The position numbers and the translations under genes were made by a program. This document shows positions 5,208-12,442 of a stretch of DNA of 14,214 nucleotides, in pieces; within the stretch, counting starts at the first letter, position 1; each line of letters begins with the position of its first letter. The notes beneath the pieces are model-generated. The model was not told the DNA's origin. It ran no database searches and saw nothing but the letters and a program-made list of their open reading frames with translations. The DNA lies in contig JAUWMJ010000024.1 in NCBI GenBank assembly GCA_030613225.1, forward strand, positions 1 to 14,214, in the 5' to 3' direction. The DNA comes from Desulfobacterales bacterium. Lineage in GTDB: Bacteria; Desulfobacterota; Desulfobacteria; Desulfobacterales; JAUWMJ01.

Positions 5208-7091
5208 ATGGCTGAAGAACGAGCCAAACGAAAACTAACTGCAATTTTAAGTGCAGACGTCAAAGGTTACAGTCGCCTGATGGGTGAGGATGAAGAGGCC
5301 ACTGTCAGCACTATCACTGCATACCGTGAGGTGATAACAGGTCTTATCGAGGGGCAAAACGGCAAGGTAGTCGACGCTAAGGGTGACAATTTACTCGCCG
5401 AGTTTCCCAGTGTGGTGGATGCAGTTCGATGCGCTGTAAAGATCCAAAAGGAACTCAAGGTAAAAAATGACGAACTTCCTGAAAACAGGAGGATGGAATT
5501 TCGCATCGGGATCAATCTCGGGGATGTCATCGAGGAACGGGATACCATTTATGGAGATGGTGTAAATATCGCGGCCAGGTTGGAGGGTCTGGCAGAGGGT
5601 GGAGGAATCTGTATCTCCAGGATGGCTTTTGACAGTGTCAAAAACAAGCTGGATGTTGGCTATAAATATCTGGGGGAGCATTCGGTTAAGAACATTGCTG
5701 AGCCTGTGCGTGTCTATAAGGTACTGATGGAGTCCGAATATGCCGGCAAGGTAATTGGGGAAGAAAGGCCGAAACCAAAACAATTACGTTGGGCAGCTGT
5801 AGCGATAGGGTTCATTATCGTGGTTGGCGTTCTGGCTGTCTGGAATTTCTATTTACGCCCACCACCAATTGAGCCTGCTTCCGTGGAAAAGATGGCATAT
5901 CCCTTACCTGATAAGCCATCCATCGCTGTGCTGCCGTTCACAAACATGAGTGAAGACCCAAAGCAGGAGTATTTCAGTGATGGGATTACTGAGAACATTA
6001 TTACTGCTCTGTCAAAAGTGGAAAAACTATTTGTGATTGCCCGCAACTCCACCTTCACATATAAAGGCAAGCCGGTGAAAGTTCAGCAGGTCGCACAGGA
6101 CCTTGGTGTGCAGTACGTATTGGAAGGTAGCGTCCAGAGATCCGCCGACCGTATCCGGATAACCGCCCAGTTGATTGACGCTCGAAAGGGCCATCACCTC
6201 TGGGCTGAACGGTATGATCGTGATTCGAAAGAGATATTTGCTCTTCAAGATGAGATTACTATGAAGATCATTACGGCCCTTGAAGTGAAATTGACTGAAG
6301 GAGAGCAGGCTCTCGTAGCTGGTAGCGGGACAGATAACCTAGATGCTTATTTGAAAGTCTTGCAGGCACGTGATCTGAAAAGGCACCAAAATATTGAAAA
6401 TAATCATAAGGCTCGGCGGCTTGCGGAGGAAGCTATTAAGCTTGATCCTGATTATGCACAAGCCTACAGGTGGTTGAGCGGAACTTACTTAATAGATGTG
6501 TGGTTGGGATCTGCCAAATCGCCTCGGGAGTTTCTGAGAACAGCTATGGAGCATGCTAAAAAGGCCCTCTCCTTAGATGATTCTCTGGGCGGTGCGCATG
6601 GACTCCTGGGCAATATCTATATTATGAGAAAGGAATATGAGAAGGGCATTCGGGAAGCAGAACGGGCCGTTGAGCTTGAACCGAATGGCGCCGATGCACA
6701 TGCATTTTTGGGCATGGGACTTCGATTTGCAGACAGAGCAGAGGAAGCCATTCCGATCCTTAAGAAAGCAATACGCCTGGACCCTCATGCGCCGGGATGG
6801 TATCTGCACGTTTTAGCCGCGACATATAGAGAAATTGAAAAGTATGAGGAAGCCATAAAATGGGGTGAGAAAGCAGTTCAGCAGAATCCTAAAAATGTCC
6901 TTTCTCGTGTTGTACTCTGTAGCATATACAGTCTGGCAGGCCGGATGGATAAGGCGAGTGCCCAAGCCAAAGAGATTATGAGGCTAAATCCTAAGTTTTC
7001 TGTAGAACGAATCGCAAGGACAGACCCACAAAAAAATCAAGCTGTGAAAAAGCGATACATTGATGCCCTGCGCAAGGCAAGACTGAAGTGA
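5208..7091 (+). CDS. Class III adenylate/guanylate cyclase-like protein with TolB-like and TPR domains
   Basis: A 627-residue protein in three parts. Residues about 8-172 are a class III cyclase homology domain: LSADVKGYSRLMGEDE with metal Asp17, AKGDNLLAEF with metal Asp60, and GDGVNIAARLE (117-127) with Asn120 and Arg124 for transition-state binding. The residue aligning with the usual substrate-selecting Lys, four before Asp60, is Asp56, so nucleotide specificity or activity is uncertain. A single membrane helix (about 194-216) follows. Residues 235-365 (KPSIAVLPFTNMSED, FSDGITENIITALS, YVLEGSVQRS, HLWAERYDR) form the TolB/FlgO-like domain common in these fusions, and 375-600 hold TPR repeats. 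The cyclase half is probably cytoplasmic and the TPR half periplasmic, so an envelope signal may control it. GAAGGGGG precedes the ATG. It stands alone behind an attenuator-like leader. Confidence 0.88.
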   Translation: MAEERAKRKLTAILSADVKGYSRLMGEDEEATVSTITAYREVITGLIEGQNGKVVDAKGDNLLAEFPSVVDAVRCAVKIQKELKVKNDELPENRRMEFRIGINLGDVIEERDTIYGDGVNIAARLEGLAEGGGICISRMAFDSVKNKLDVGYKYLGEHSVKNIAEPVRVYKVLMESEYAGKVIGEERPKPKQLRWAAVAIGFIIVVGVLAVWNFYLRPPPIEPASVEKMAYPLPDKPSIAVLPFTNMSEDPKQEYFSDGITENIITALSKVEKLFVIARNSTFTYKGKPVKVQQVAQDLGVQYVLEGSVQRSADRIRITAQLIDARKGHHLWAERYDRDSKEIFALQDEITMKIITALEVKLTEGEQALVAGSGTDNLDAYLKVLQARDLKRHQNIENNHKARRLAEEAIKLDPDYAQAYRWLSGTYLIDVWLGSAKSPREFLRTAMEHAKKALSLDDSLGGAHGLLGNIYIMRKEYEKGIREAERAVELEPNGADAHAFLGMGLRFADRAEEAIPILKKAIRLDPHAPGWYLHVLAATYREIEKYEEAIKWGEKAVQQNPKNVLSRVVLCSIYSLAGRMDKASAQAKEIMRLNPKFSVERIARTDPQKNQAVKKRYIDALRKARLK

Positions 7092-7260
7092 AGTATACTT
7101 GCCAAAAGTTGTTTAAGCATTCCCACAAAAACCAGCCCATCATACAAATGGAATACCTTACTATTTCGGGCTGTTCAATGTCTTCTTTGGAAAGAAATCT
7201 GCAAATCACTCACGTCAAGCTCGGATGTTGATATCACAGCTTTTTATTGGGGGATAATTT

Positions 7261-7322
7261 TTTAGATACATTGAGAATATGTTCATTTTGCTAACATTGA
7301 ATATATCATTTGAGTATCTAAA
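7261..7322. repeat. 9-bp inverted repeat
   Basis: TTTAGATAC (7261-7269) and GTATCTAAA (7314-7322) are exact reverse complements 44 nt apart. Function unknown; pairing in RNA or looped binding sites are both possible. Confidence 0.5.
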
Positions 7323-7470
7323 GCTTTTCTGGATTTCAAATGTGTGAATACGTTGGAGTTATCTAAGATTTTAGCGACGCAAAAACGGCTGTGATATTAG
7401 AGCGATATATGAATCCTATACTAATTTGGCAAGAGCCTCAAATATAGTGGTGTGTTATTCTTAAACCAAG

Positions 7471-7506
7471 CCATCAAATTATTATTGACGCCACATAATT
7501 TGATGG
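7471..7506. promoter_or_regulatory. 12-bp perfect inverted repeat upstream of the DUF364 gene
   Basis: CCATCAAATTAT (7471-7482) and ATAATTTGATGG (7495-7506) are exact reverse complements around a 12-nt loop, about 95 bp before the start codon at 7601. No U-run follows, so it is not a standard terminator. It could be an operator for a dimeric regulator or a leader hairpin. Confidence 0.55.
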
Positions 7507-7600
7507 TAATTCTTTTCTATATCAATTAAAGAAAATAATTGAAATAAGTCATTAAATTTGAAAAGGTATCATCAATCAAAAAGAGATTTGAGGGATTGCA

Positions 7601-8422
7601 ATGAGTCTAAAAGATGAATTCAAAAAGATGATTACAGAATTAGCGACAAAATTTATCATTCCGCCTATAGCAAACATTTTTTTCCCCCCTTTCTATATAG
7701 GCGGCCAACCAAAAGATGCCCATTTTATGGCCATCAGTCTTGAAGGCGGGGCGGTCGGCGTCAGCTTTGTTCTCCTGCCTGATGAAAAAATGGTAGAATA
7801 CACCGCTTTGCAGCCGTCGGATTTTGTTGAAAAAAACCCGTGCGAATTTGCGTTTGAATTTGGCAATGACGACCCACTTAAAGAGATGATCAGTCTGGCG
7901 GCCATTAACGCAATTTGTCAGCATGTGATGAGGGAGACCAATTTCGCGGTTGATGATGCTACCGATTCACTGGGGCTGTTGTCGGTCTCCGAAGGAGACA
8001 TGGTCGGCATGGTTGGGTTGTTCTTAGGGTTGGTTAAGACCATCAAGAAGGCCAACGCTGAACTGGTTGTCATTGAAAAAAATATAAAGTTGATTCAAAA
8101 ATATTCCGATTTGCCAATTACCATGGATGCGACGAAATTGAGCACATGCAATAAGATCCTATGCACCAGTACGACCATATTGAACAATTCACTGGATGAA
8201 ATTCTTGCCCATTGTTCACCGGATGCATTTGTCTCAGTTATCGGTCCTACGGCGGGATATTTCCCTGACCCACTTTTTGCCCGCGGTGTCGATGTTGTGG
8301 GTGGAAGGATAGTAAAGAACGGCGAATTGTTTTTGCAGCTGATTGCAGAAAGAAAACGCTGGGGAGATGCTACACAAAGGACCTGTTTCCAGAAAGAGGC
8401 CTACGACAGCGAGTTGCTTTAG
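7601..8422 (+). CDS. DUF364 family protein (putative heavy-metal chelation, Rossmann-like)
   Basis: A 273-residue soluble protein without signal peptide or membrane segments. The C-terminal half matches the DUF364 pattern: GMVGLFLGLVKTIKKANAEL (136-155) as the first strand and helix of a Rossmann-like fold, TSTTILNNSLDEIL (189-202), and VSVIGPTAGYFPDPLFARGV (211-230) followed by DVVGGRIVKNGE. The N-terminal half (HFMAISLEGGAVGVSFVL, 41-58) fits the accompanying DUF4213-like domain. The family is thought to bind metals or a metal-cofactor precursor, but its reaction is not established. Cysteines occur at 81, 106, 183, 188, 205 and 262, with no clustered motif. A GAGGG site lies 6 nt before the ATG. 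It precedes the oxidoreductase genes by 184 bp on the same strand, so co-transcription is possible but not shown. Confidence 0.78.
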   Translation: MSLKDEFKKMITELATKFIIPPIANIFFPPFYIGGQPKDAHFMAISLEGGAVGVSFVLLPDEKMVEYTALQPSDFVEKNPCEFAFEFGNDDPLKEMISLAAINAICQHVMRETNFAVDDATDSLGLLSVSEGDMVGMVGLFLGLVKTIKKANAELVVIEKNIKLIQKYSDLPITMDATKLSTCNKILCTSTTILNNSLDEILAHCSPDAFVSVIGPTAGYFPDPLFARGVDVVGGRIVKNGELFLQLIAERKRWGDATQRTCFQKEAYDSELL

Positions 8423-8517
8423 CCCCTCCTTTTAAACTGATTTTATTTTTTCAAATGCGTTTATCCTGCTCTTTTCCTTTGACACTCTGTGATTTTTTGT
8501 CTACATGAAGTTAATTT

Positions 8518-8549
8518 TTTTCGTGTTTTCGTGTTTTCGTGTTTTCGTG
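8518..8549 (+). repeat. Four perfect tandem copies of TTTTCGTG
   Basis: An 8-bp unit is repeated exactly four times in the leader of the oxidoreductase alpha gene. It falls 58 bp before the true ATG and would be translated only if the upstream in-frame ATG at 8505 were used. Confidence 0.9.
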
Positions 8550-8606
8550 ATCAAAATAATATTTATTTCATTTTTTATTATTCAACTTGACGAAAAAAGG
8601 TTAAAA

Positions 8607-9728
8607 ATGGCTTTATCTTTTTTAGAGGGAAATGAAGCAATTGCCTGGGGAGCAAAAGAGGCAGGTTGCCGGTTTTTTGCCGGCTATCCGATTACACCGG
8701 CTACAACTATTTTTAATACCATGCTTAATCTGTTGCCTCCTTCAGGCGGGATATGTCTTCAGGGTGAGGATGAGATAGCTTCAATCGGCTATTGCCTCGG
8801 AGCTTCCATGGCCGGATTGAAATCGATGACAGCAACTTCCGGGCCTGGTATCAGCTTGTACAGCGAACAGATATCTTTTGCCATAGGAAGTGAAATACCG
8901 ATTGTAATTGTAGATGTTCAGAGGCTAGGGCCTTCCACTGGTTCAGCCACCCGTGGTGCTGATGGTGATATTAATTTTATGCGCTGGGGCAACAGCGGCG
9001 GGTTGCCTGTAATCGTTTTAGCTCCGGTTGATGTGAAAGACTGCTTTTTACTGACCATGCATGCCTTCAATCTTGCTGAAGAATTCAGATGCCCGGTATT
9101 CATTGCATCTAACAAGGAAATTGCAATGACACGCGAGAGTATCGACCTTGAAAGCATTCAAAGGCCGGATATAAAAGAGCGGCATGCTCCCTTGGAAGGA
9201 AAACCTTTTCTTCCGTTTGATGTTGCTGACGGCCGGGTGGTGCCCGACTTTCTTCCCATAGGCAGCGATGTACCTGTGCGCCAGACTTCTTCAACCCACG
9301 GCCCGGACGGTTATATTACAACGAACTCTAATGAGATTGCAGAAAATCAAAACCGGTTGAAAGATAAGCTGGTTTCAGCACTAAACTCATTTTCTTTTTA
9401 TGAAGAATACATTAACGAAGATACGGATACTCTGCTTATTACTTACGGAATCACCACTCGCGCGGCCCGGGCTGCCTGTGAAGATCTCAAAAAGGCAGGC
9501 ACACCGATATCTCACCTTGTTCTCAAGACACTATGGCCTGTTCCTGAAGACCTGATCCGGGAGAAAGCTAAAAAATTTAAACATATTGTCGTTGCAGAGA
9601 TGAATCTTGGACAGTATGTACGCGAAATAGAGCGCATTCTGCCGGAAAAACAGATAAAGTTCTATGGGCAGATGGATGGCAGCCTGATTTATCCGGATCA
9701 GTTAAAGGAGGTAATCAGCAATGTCTAG
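8607..9728 (+). CDS. korA: 2-oxoacid:ferredoxin oxidoreductase, alpha subunit (KorA-like)
   Basis: The alpha chain of a thiamine-pyrophosphate enzyme that converts a 2-oxoacid plus CoA to acyl-CoA and CO2, passing electrons to ferredoxin. Motifs are GYPITPAT (26-33), QGEDEIASIGYCLGASMAG (52-70), TATSGPGISLYSEQ (75-88) and QRLGPSTGSATRGADGD (105-121), followed near the C-terminus by a transketolase-C-like domain (TLLITYGITTRAARAA, LKTLWPVPEDLI). I start it at ATG 8607, giving 373 residues: AAAAAAGG lies 6 nt upstream and the protein begins MALSFLEGNEAIAWGA as family members do. The in-frame ATG at 8505 would add 34 hydrophobic residues translated through a tandem repeat and is rejected. The end overlaps the next gene by 8 bp. 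The exact 2-oxoacid (2-oxoglutarate or branched-chain) cannot be read from the sequence. Confidence 0.9.
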   Translation: MALSFLEGNEAIAWGAKEAGCRFFAGYPITPATTIFNTMLNLLPPSGGICLQGEDEIASIGYCLGASMAGLKSMTATSGPGISLYSEQISFAIGSEIPIVIVDVQRLGPSTGSATRGADGDINFMRWGNSGGLPVIVLAPVDVKDCFLLTMHAFNLAEEFRCPVFIASNKEIAMTRESIDLESIQRPDIKERHAPLEGKPFLPFDVADGRVVPDFLPIGSDVPVRQTSSTHGPDGYITTNSNEIAENQNRLKDKLVSALNSFSFYEEYINEDTDTLLITYGITTRAARAACEDLKKAGTPISHLVLKTLWPVPEDLIREKAKKFKHIVVAEMNLGQYVREIERILPEKQIKFYGQMDGSLIYPDQLKEVISNV

Positions 9729-11022
9729 TTTGTTAAATAAAAGCAGGCCTCCGGTTTTTTGCCCTGGTTGCTCCCACGAGCGTGTTGTCAACGCCCTTGA
9801 AAAAGCATTCCAAAATATGAGCCTACCCGGCGATCAGATTGTTATGGTCAGTGATATCGGCTGCTCCGGACTTTTTGACACATTTTTTAATACACACGCA
9901 TTTCATGGTCTTCACGGCCGCGCCCTGACTTATGCCGCAGGGCTGAAACTCTCCCGGCCTGAATTAAATGTCATAGTTACCATGGGTGACGGGGGCCTGG
10001 GTATAGGCGGAGCTCACCTTTTAGCTGCCTGCCGCCGGAACCTTGATTTGACCTTGCTGGTTTTAAACAACTTTAATTTCGGGATGACAGGGGGCCAGTG
10101 TTCTGCAACCACTCCAACGGGCGCACAGGTAGGGTCAGGGTTTTTAAACCAGCTTGAACGTCCTTTAGATGTCTGTGAACTTGCTTCTGCGGCAGGGATC
10201 GCATATGCTTCCCGCTGCTCAAGTTATAGAAAAGATCTTGCCCAAGAAATTGAAAAAGCAATCCGGTTTAACGGCTTTTCTTTGATTGATATGTGGGGAA
10301 TTTGTCCCGGACGATTTACAAAGCGAAACAAACTGACGCCAAAAGATATAGAGAACTCTCTTTCTGCGCTGCCTTCAATGAAAGGTGTAATTTCAGGAAA
10401 CGTTAGAAAAGAATATAGCCGGCATTATAAAGAACTGGCAGAAAGCCGGAAAACGGTTAGTGCCCCTGTAAACATTGAGGCTTCGCTCATCCCTTTGAAT
10501 ACCGACCGGCAGGAAGTAATTATTCTTGGCAGTGCAGGCCAGCGGATTGTAACCGCAGGAGAGATTTTATGTTTAGCAGGTCTGTCTGCCGGGCTGAATG
10601 CGACACAAAAAAATGACTATCCCATCACCGTGCTAAGAGGCCATTCAATCAGCGAGATTGTTCTTTCTTCGGAAGAAATCGGCTTTACCGGAATCTTGAA
10701 TCCTGATGTGATCGTGGTATTAAGCCAGGAAGGTGTGGACCGCCGAAAAAATTTCTTTGATACTCTGGATGAAGAGACCCTGATCCTCCAGGTTCCGGAA
10801 GCAAAGATTCCTTCCTGTAAAGCCAGTATAATGCATATAGACTTTAAAGCCCAGGGGATAAAACCCCAGGACCGGGCACTTGCATCTTTGGCTATCCTGG
10901 CAAAACTCAATAAGGTTATCAGTCTCGAAATGCTTCAATCCGCTCTGAAAGTCAGGTTCAAAGATCCGGCTTTAAGCATGTCTCTTGATCTGGTTGACCG
11001 GGTTGAAACCGATAAATATTAG
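9721..11022 (+). CDS. 2-oxoacid:ferredoxin oxidoreductase, fused beta-gamma subunit (KorB-KorC)
   Basis: A 433-residue fusion. Residues 1-about 230 are the TPP-binding beta chain: CPGC (14-17), DIGCSGLFD (45-53, Cys48), the TPP/Mg motif GDGGLGIGG (89-97) to NN (116-117), and GICPGRF (Cys195). The four cysteines 14, 17, 48 and 195 fit the [4Fe-4S] ligands of this family. Residues about 262-430 are the gamma chain (EVIILGSAGQRIVTAGEILC, RGHSISEIVLSSEEIGFTG, VLSQEGVDR), which normally is a separate protein. A charged linker (about 228-250) joins them. AAAGGAGGT lies about 9 nt before the ATG, and the overlap with the alpha gene implies coupled translation. With alpha it would form a cytoplasmic complex lacking a dedicated ferredoxin-like delta subunit in this window. 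Confidence 0.92.
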   Translation: MSSLLNKSRPPVFCPGCSHERVVNALEKAFQNMSLPGDQIVMVSDIGCSGLFDTFFNTHAFHGLHGRALTYAAGLKLSRPELNVIVTMGDGGLGIGGAHLLAACRRNLDLTLLVLNNFNFGMTGGQCSATTPTGAQVGSGFLNQLERPLDVCELASAAGIAYASRCSSYRKDLAQEIEKAIRFNGFSLIDMWGICPGRFTKRNKLTPKDIENSLSALPSMKGVISGNVRKEYSRHYKELAESRKTVSAPVNIEASLIPLNTDRQEVIILGSAGQRIVTAGEILCLAGLSAGLNATQKNDYPITVLRGHSISEIVLSSEEIGFTGILNPDVIVVLSQEGVDRRKNFFDTLDEETLILQVPEAKIPSCKASIMHIDFKAQGIKPQDRALASLAILAKLNKVISLEMLQSALKVRFKDPALSMSLDLVDRVETDKY

Positions 11023-11053
11023 AGCCGGTTTCATAACGTTTCGGTTTTTTCGT

Positions 11054-11252
11054 AATAGTTCAGCCACTAAGGCACAAAGACACTAAAATTATAATATAAT
11101 TTTCTTGACGCTGTTTTTTACGAGAAACACGTCAAAATTAATAAGACAACCAAGACGCTTACCGGTTAGTTTTAAATGGCTAAGTCTTTGTGCTTCCCAT
11201 ACAGGATTCATATCTTTCCTTCGAGCCTTTGTGTCTTAGTGGCTGAACTATT
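11054..11252. repeat. MITE-like unit with 26-bp inverted ends
   Basis: 11054-11079 (starting AATAGTTCAGCCACTAAG) is the reverse complement of 11227-11252 at 25 of 26 positions. The 199-bp unit has no coding capacity. A smaller inverted pair, TTGACG/CGTCAA (11105-11110, 11130-11135), lies inside. The arm sequence resembles a phrase I associate with intergenic DNA in many deltaproteobacterial genomes, which supports a mobile or amplified miniature element. Confidence 0.65.
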
Positions 11253-11601
11253 GCGTTTTTTCTTGCGATAAGGCAGGCAGAGATGGTAGGTACAGAGGCA
11301 CAAAGGGCTTGTCCTGCGTAGCCACAGGCGAAGAAGGAAGAAGAAAAAAGTAAAGAATCCACGTCAGAAGGATGTGGCATTGATTTGCCCCTCGAAGGGG
11401 ATGCTGGTTGCTCGATACTCGGGACTCGATGCTCGTTTGCCTTGCCACACGGCGTCTTGTCGGGGCGTAGCTTGGAAAGCGTAGCCTGAAGCCGAAGACG
11501 GGTCGATACTCAGGCAAAGCCAATTCTCTTAGACCATACACAAAGTATGTGGTTTTAAAATTGAATAAAAAATTAAGGCGCATAGTTGGTTAGGTATTTT
11601 A
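11253..11601. other. Repeat-like non-coding mosaic upstream of uppP
   Basis: No credible gene. The stretch mixes short near-repeats such as GCGTAGC at 11466 and GCGTAGCC at 11480, and CTCGATACTCGGGACTCGATGC near 11413-11434, written here as the paired motif CTCGAT...CTCGAT. The open minus-strand frame across it reads as low-complexity Arg/Ser/Pro sequence. No convincing promoter for uppP was found. Confidence 0.5.
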
Positions 11602-12429
11602 TTGGAACCGTTACAAGCAATATTTCTAGGCATAATCCAGGGTTTGACTGAATTTTTACCGGTAAGCAGCTCCGGCCATCTTGTATTATTCCAGAATCTG
11701 CTGGGATTCAAAGAACCGGAGCTTCTATTTGATATCTGTCTGCATATAGGAACCCTGATCGCAATTTGCATTGTATTTTTCCAGGAGATTAAAACCATTT
11801 CTATGACGCTTTTCCATTTGCCGGGTCTGGCAAAAGCCGCCGGTGGGTATAAATCTTTGTATGAAAGAAATGAACAGGCGCGAATTACCGCTTTAATTGT
11901 GATTGGCACAGTTCCTACCGCACTGTTGGGAATTTTATTTCACAAGGTGGCTGACCAGCTCTTCGGTGCTGTCTGGATCGTGGGCATCATGCTTCTTGTG
12001 ACTGGCTCCTTTTTGTGGTTTACTCGATATCTTAACCCCACCGGCAGACCCATCGGTCGCTTTACTGCTAAAGATGCCCTGGTTATCGGTCTTACACAGG
12101 GGTTGGCGATTCTTCCCGGCATATCGCGGTCCGGGTCAACTATTTCAGTTGCACTTTTTATGGGAGTCGATCGAGAAGTTGCCGGGCGCTATTCATTTCT
12201 TTTGTCTATTCCTGCTATTTTGGGTGCACTTATACTCGGATTTGATTCATCCATAGGCCACACCTCGATTTCAGCAAAAGTGATTTTAATGGGAACCATT
12301 TCGGCGGCAATTATAGGATATATATCACTGAAAATACTGCTGCAAATTGTCAAGCGTGGCAAATTATATTATTTTGCACCTTATTGCTGGCTTCTTGGCT
12401 TTGCAGCTTTAATTTGGAATTTTTTATAG
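11602..12429 (+). CDS. uppP: Undecaprenyl-diphosphatase
   Basis: An integral membrane phosphatase that recycles undecaprenyl pyrophosphate to the monophosphate carrier used for peptidoglycan and surface polysaccharides. The two family motifs are intact: QGLTEFLPVSSSGHL (13-27, Glu17) and PGISRSGSTIS (172-182, Arg176). The remaining sequence is a run of hydrophobic helices, and 275 residues is the usual length. The start is TTG at 11602: it gives the standard MEPLQAIFLGIIQGLTEFLP N-terminus, and no ATG is available at that position. The ribosome site is weak (TTAGG about 8 nt upstream). It is 13 bp from the downstream sugar-phosphate mutase and is likely co-transcribed, consistent with a role in envelope polysaccharide supply. 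Confidence 0.95.
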   Translation: MEPLQAIFLGIIQGLTEFLPVSSSGHLVLFQNLLGFKEPELLFDICLHIGTLIAICIVFFQEIKTISMTLFHLPGLAKAAGGYKSLYERNEQARITALIVIGTVPTALLGILFHKVADQLFGAVWIVGIMLLVTGSFLWFTRYLNPTGRPIGRFTAKDALVIGLTQGLAILPGISRSGSTISVALFMGVDREVAGRYSFLLSIPAILGALILGFDSSIGHTSISAKVILMGTISAAIIGYISLKILLQIVKRGKLYYFAPYCWLLGFAALIWNFL

Positions 12430-12442
12430 AAAGGAGCTGATT

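Larger units (their letters stand above)
7092..7600. other. 509-bp intergenic region with two inverted repeats
   Basis: No gene or known RNA is visible between the cyclase and the DUF364 gene. It is AT-rich and contains two perfect inverted repeats, at 7261-7322 and 7471-7506. No good U-tracted terminator follows the cyclase stop. Confidence 0.6.

Noticed and set aside
8518..8549. Tandem repeat considered as a CRISPR fragment
   Set aside because: Units are 8 bp and contiguous with no spacers; no cas genes are nearby.
8505..8606. In-frame N-terminal extension of the oxidoreductase alpha gene
   Set aside because: It is translated through the TTTTCGTG tandem repeat, gives a hydrophobic leader unlike any family member, and the ATG at 8607 has a ribosome site and the expected N-terminus.
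11248..11583. Minus-strand 111-codon frame upstream of uppP
   Set aside because: The residues reflect intergenic repeat DNA (Arg/Ser/Pro-rich) and include one arm of the MITE-like unit.
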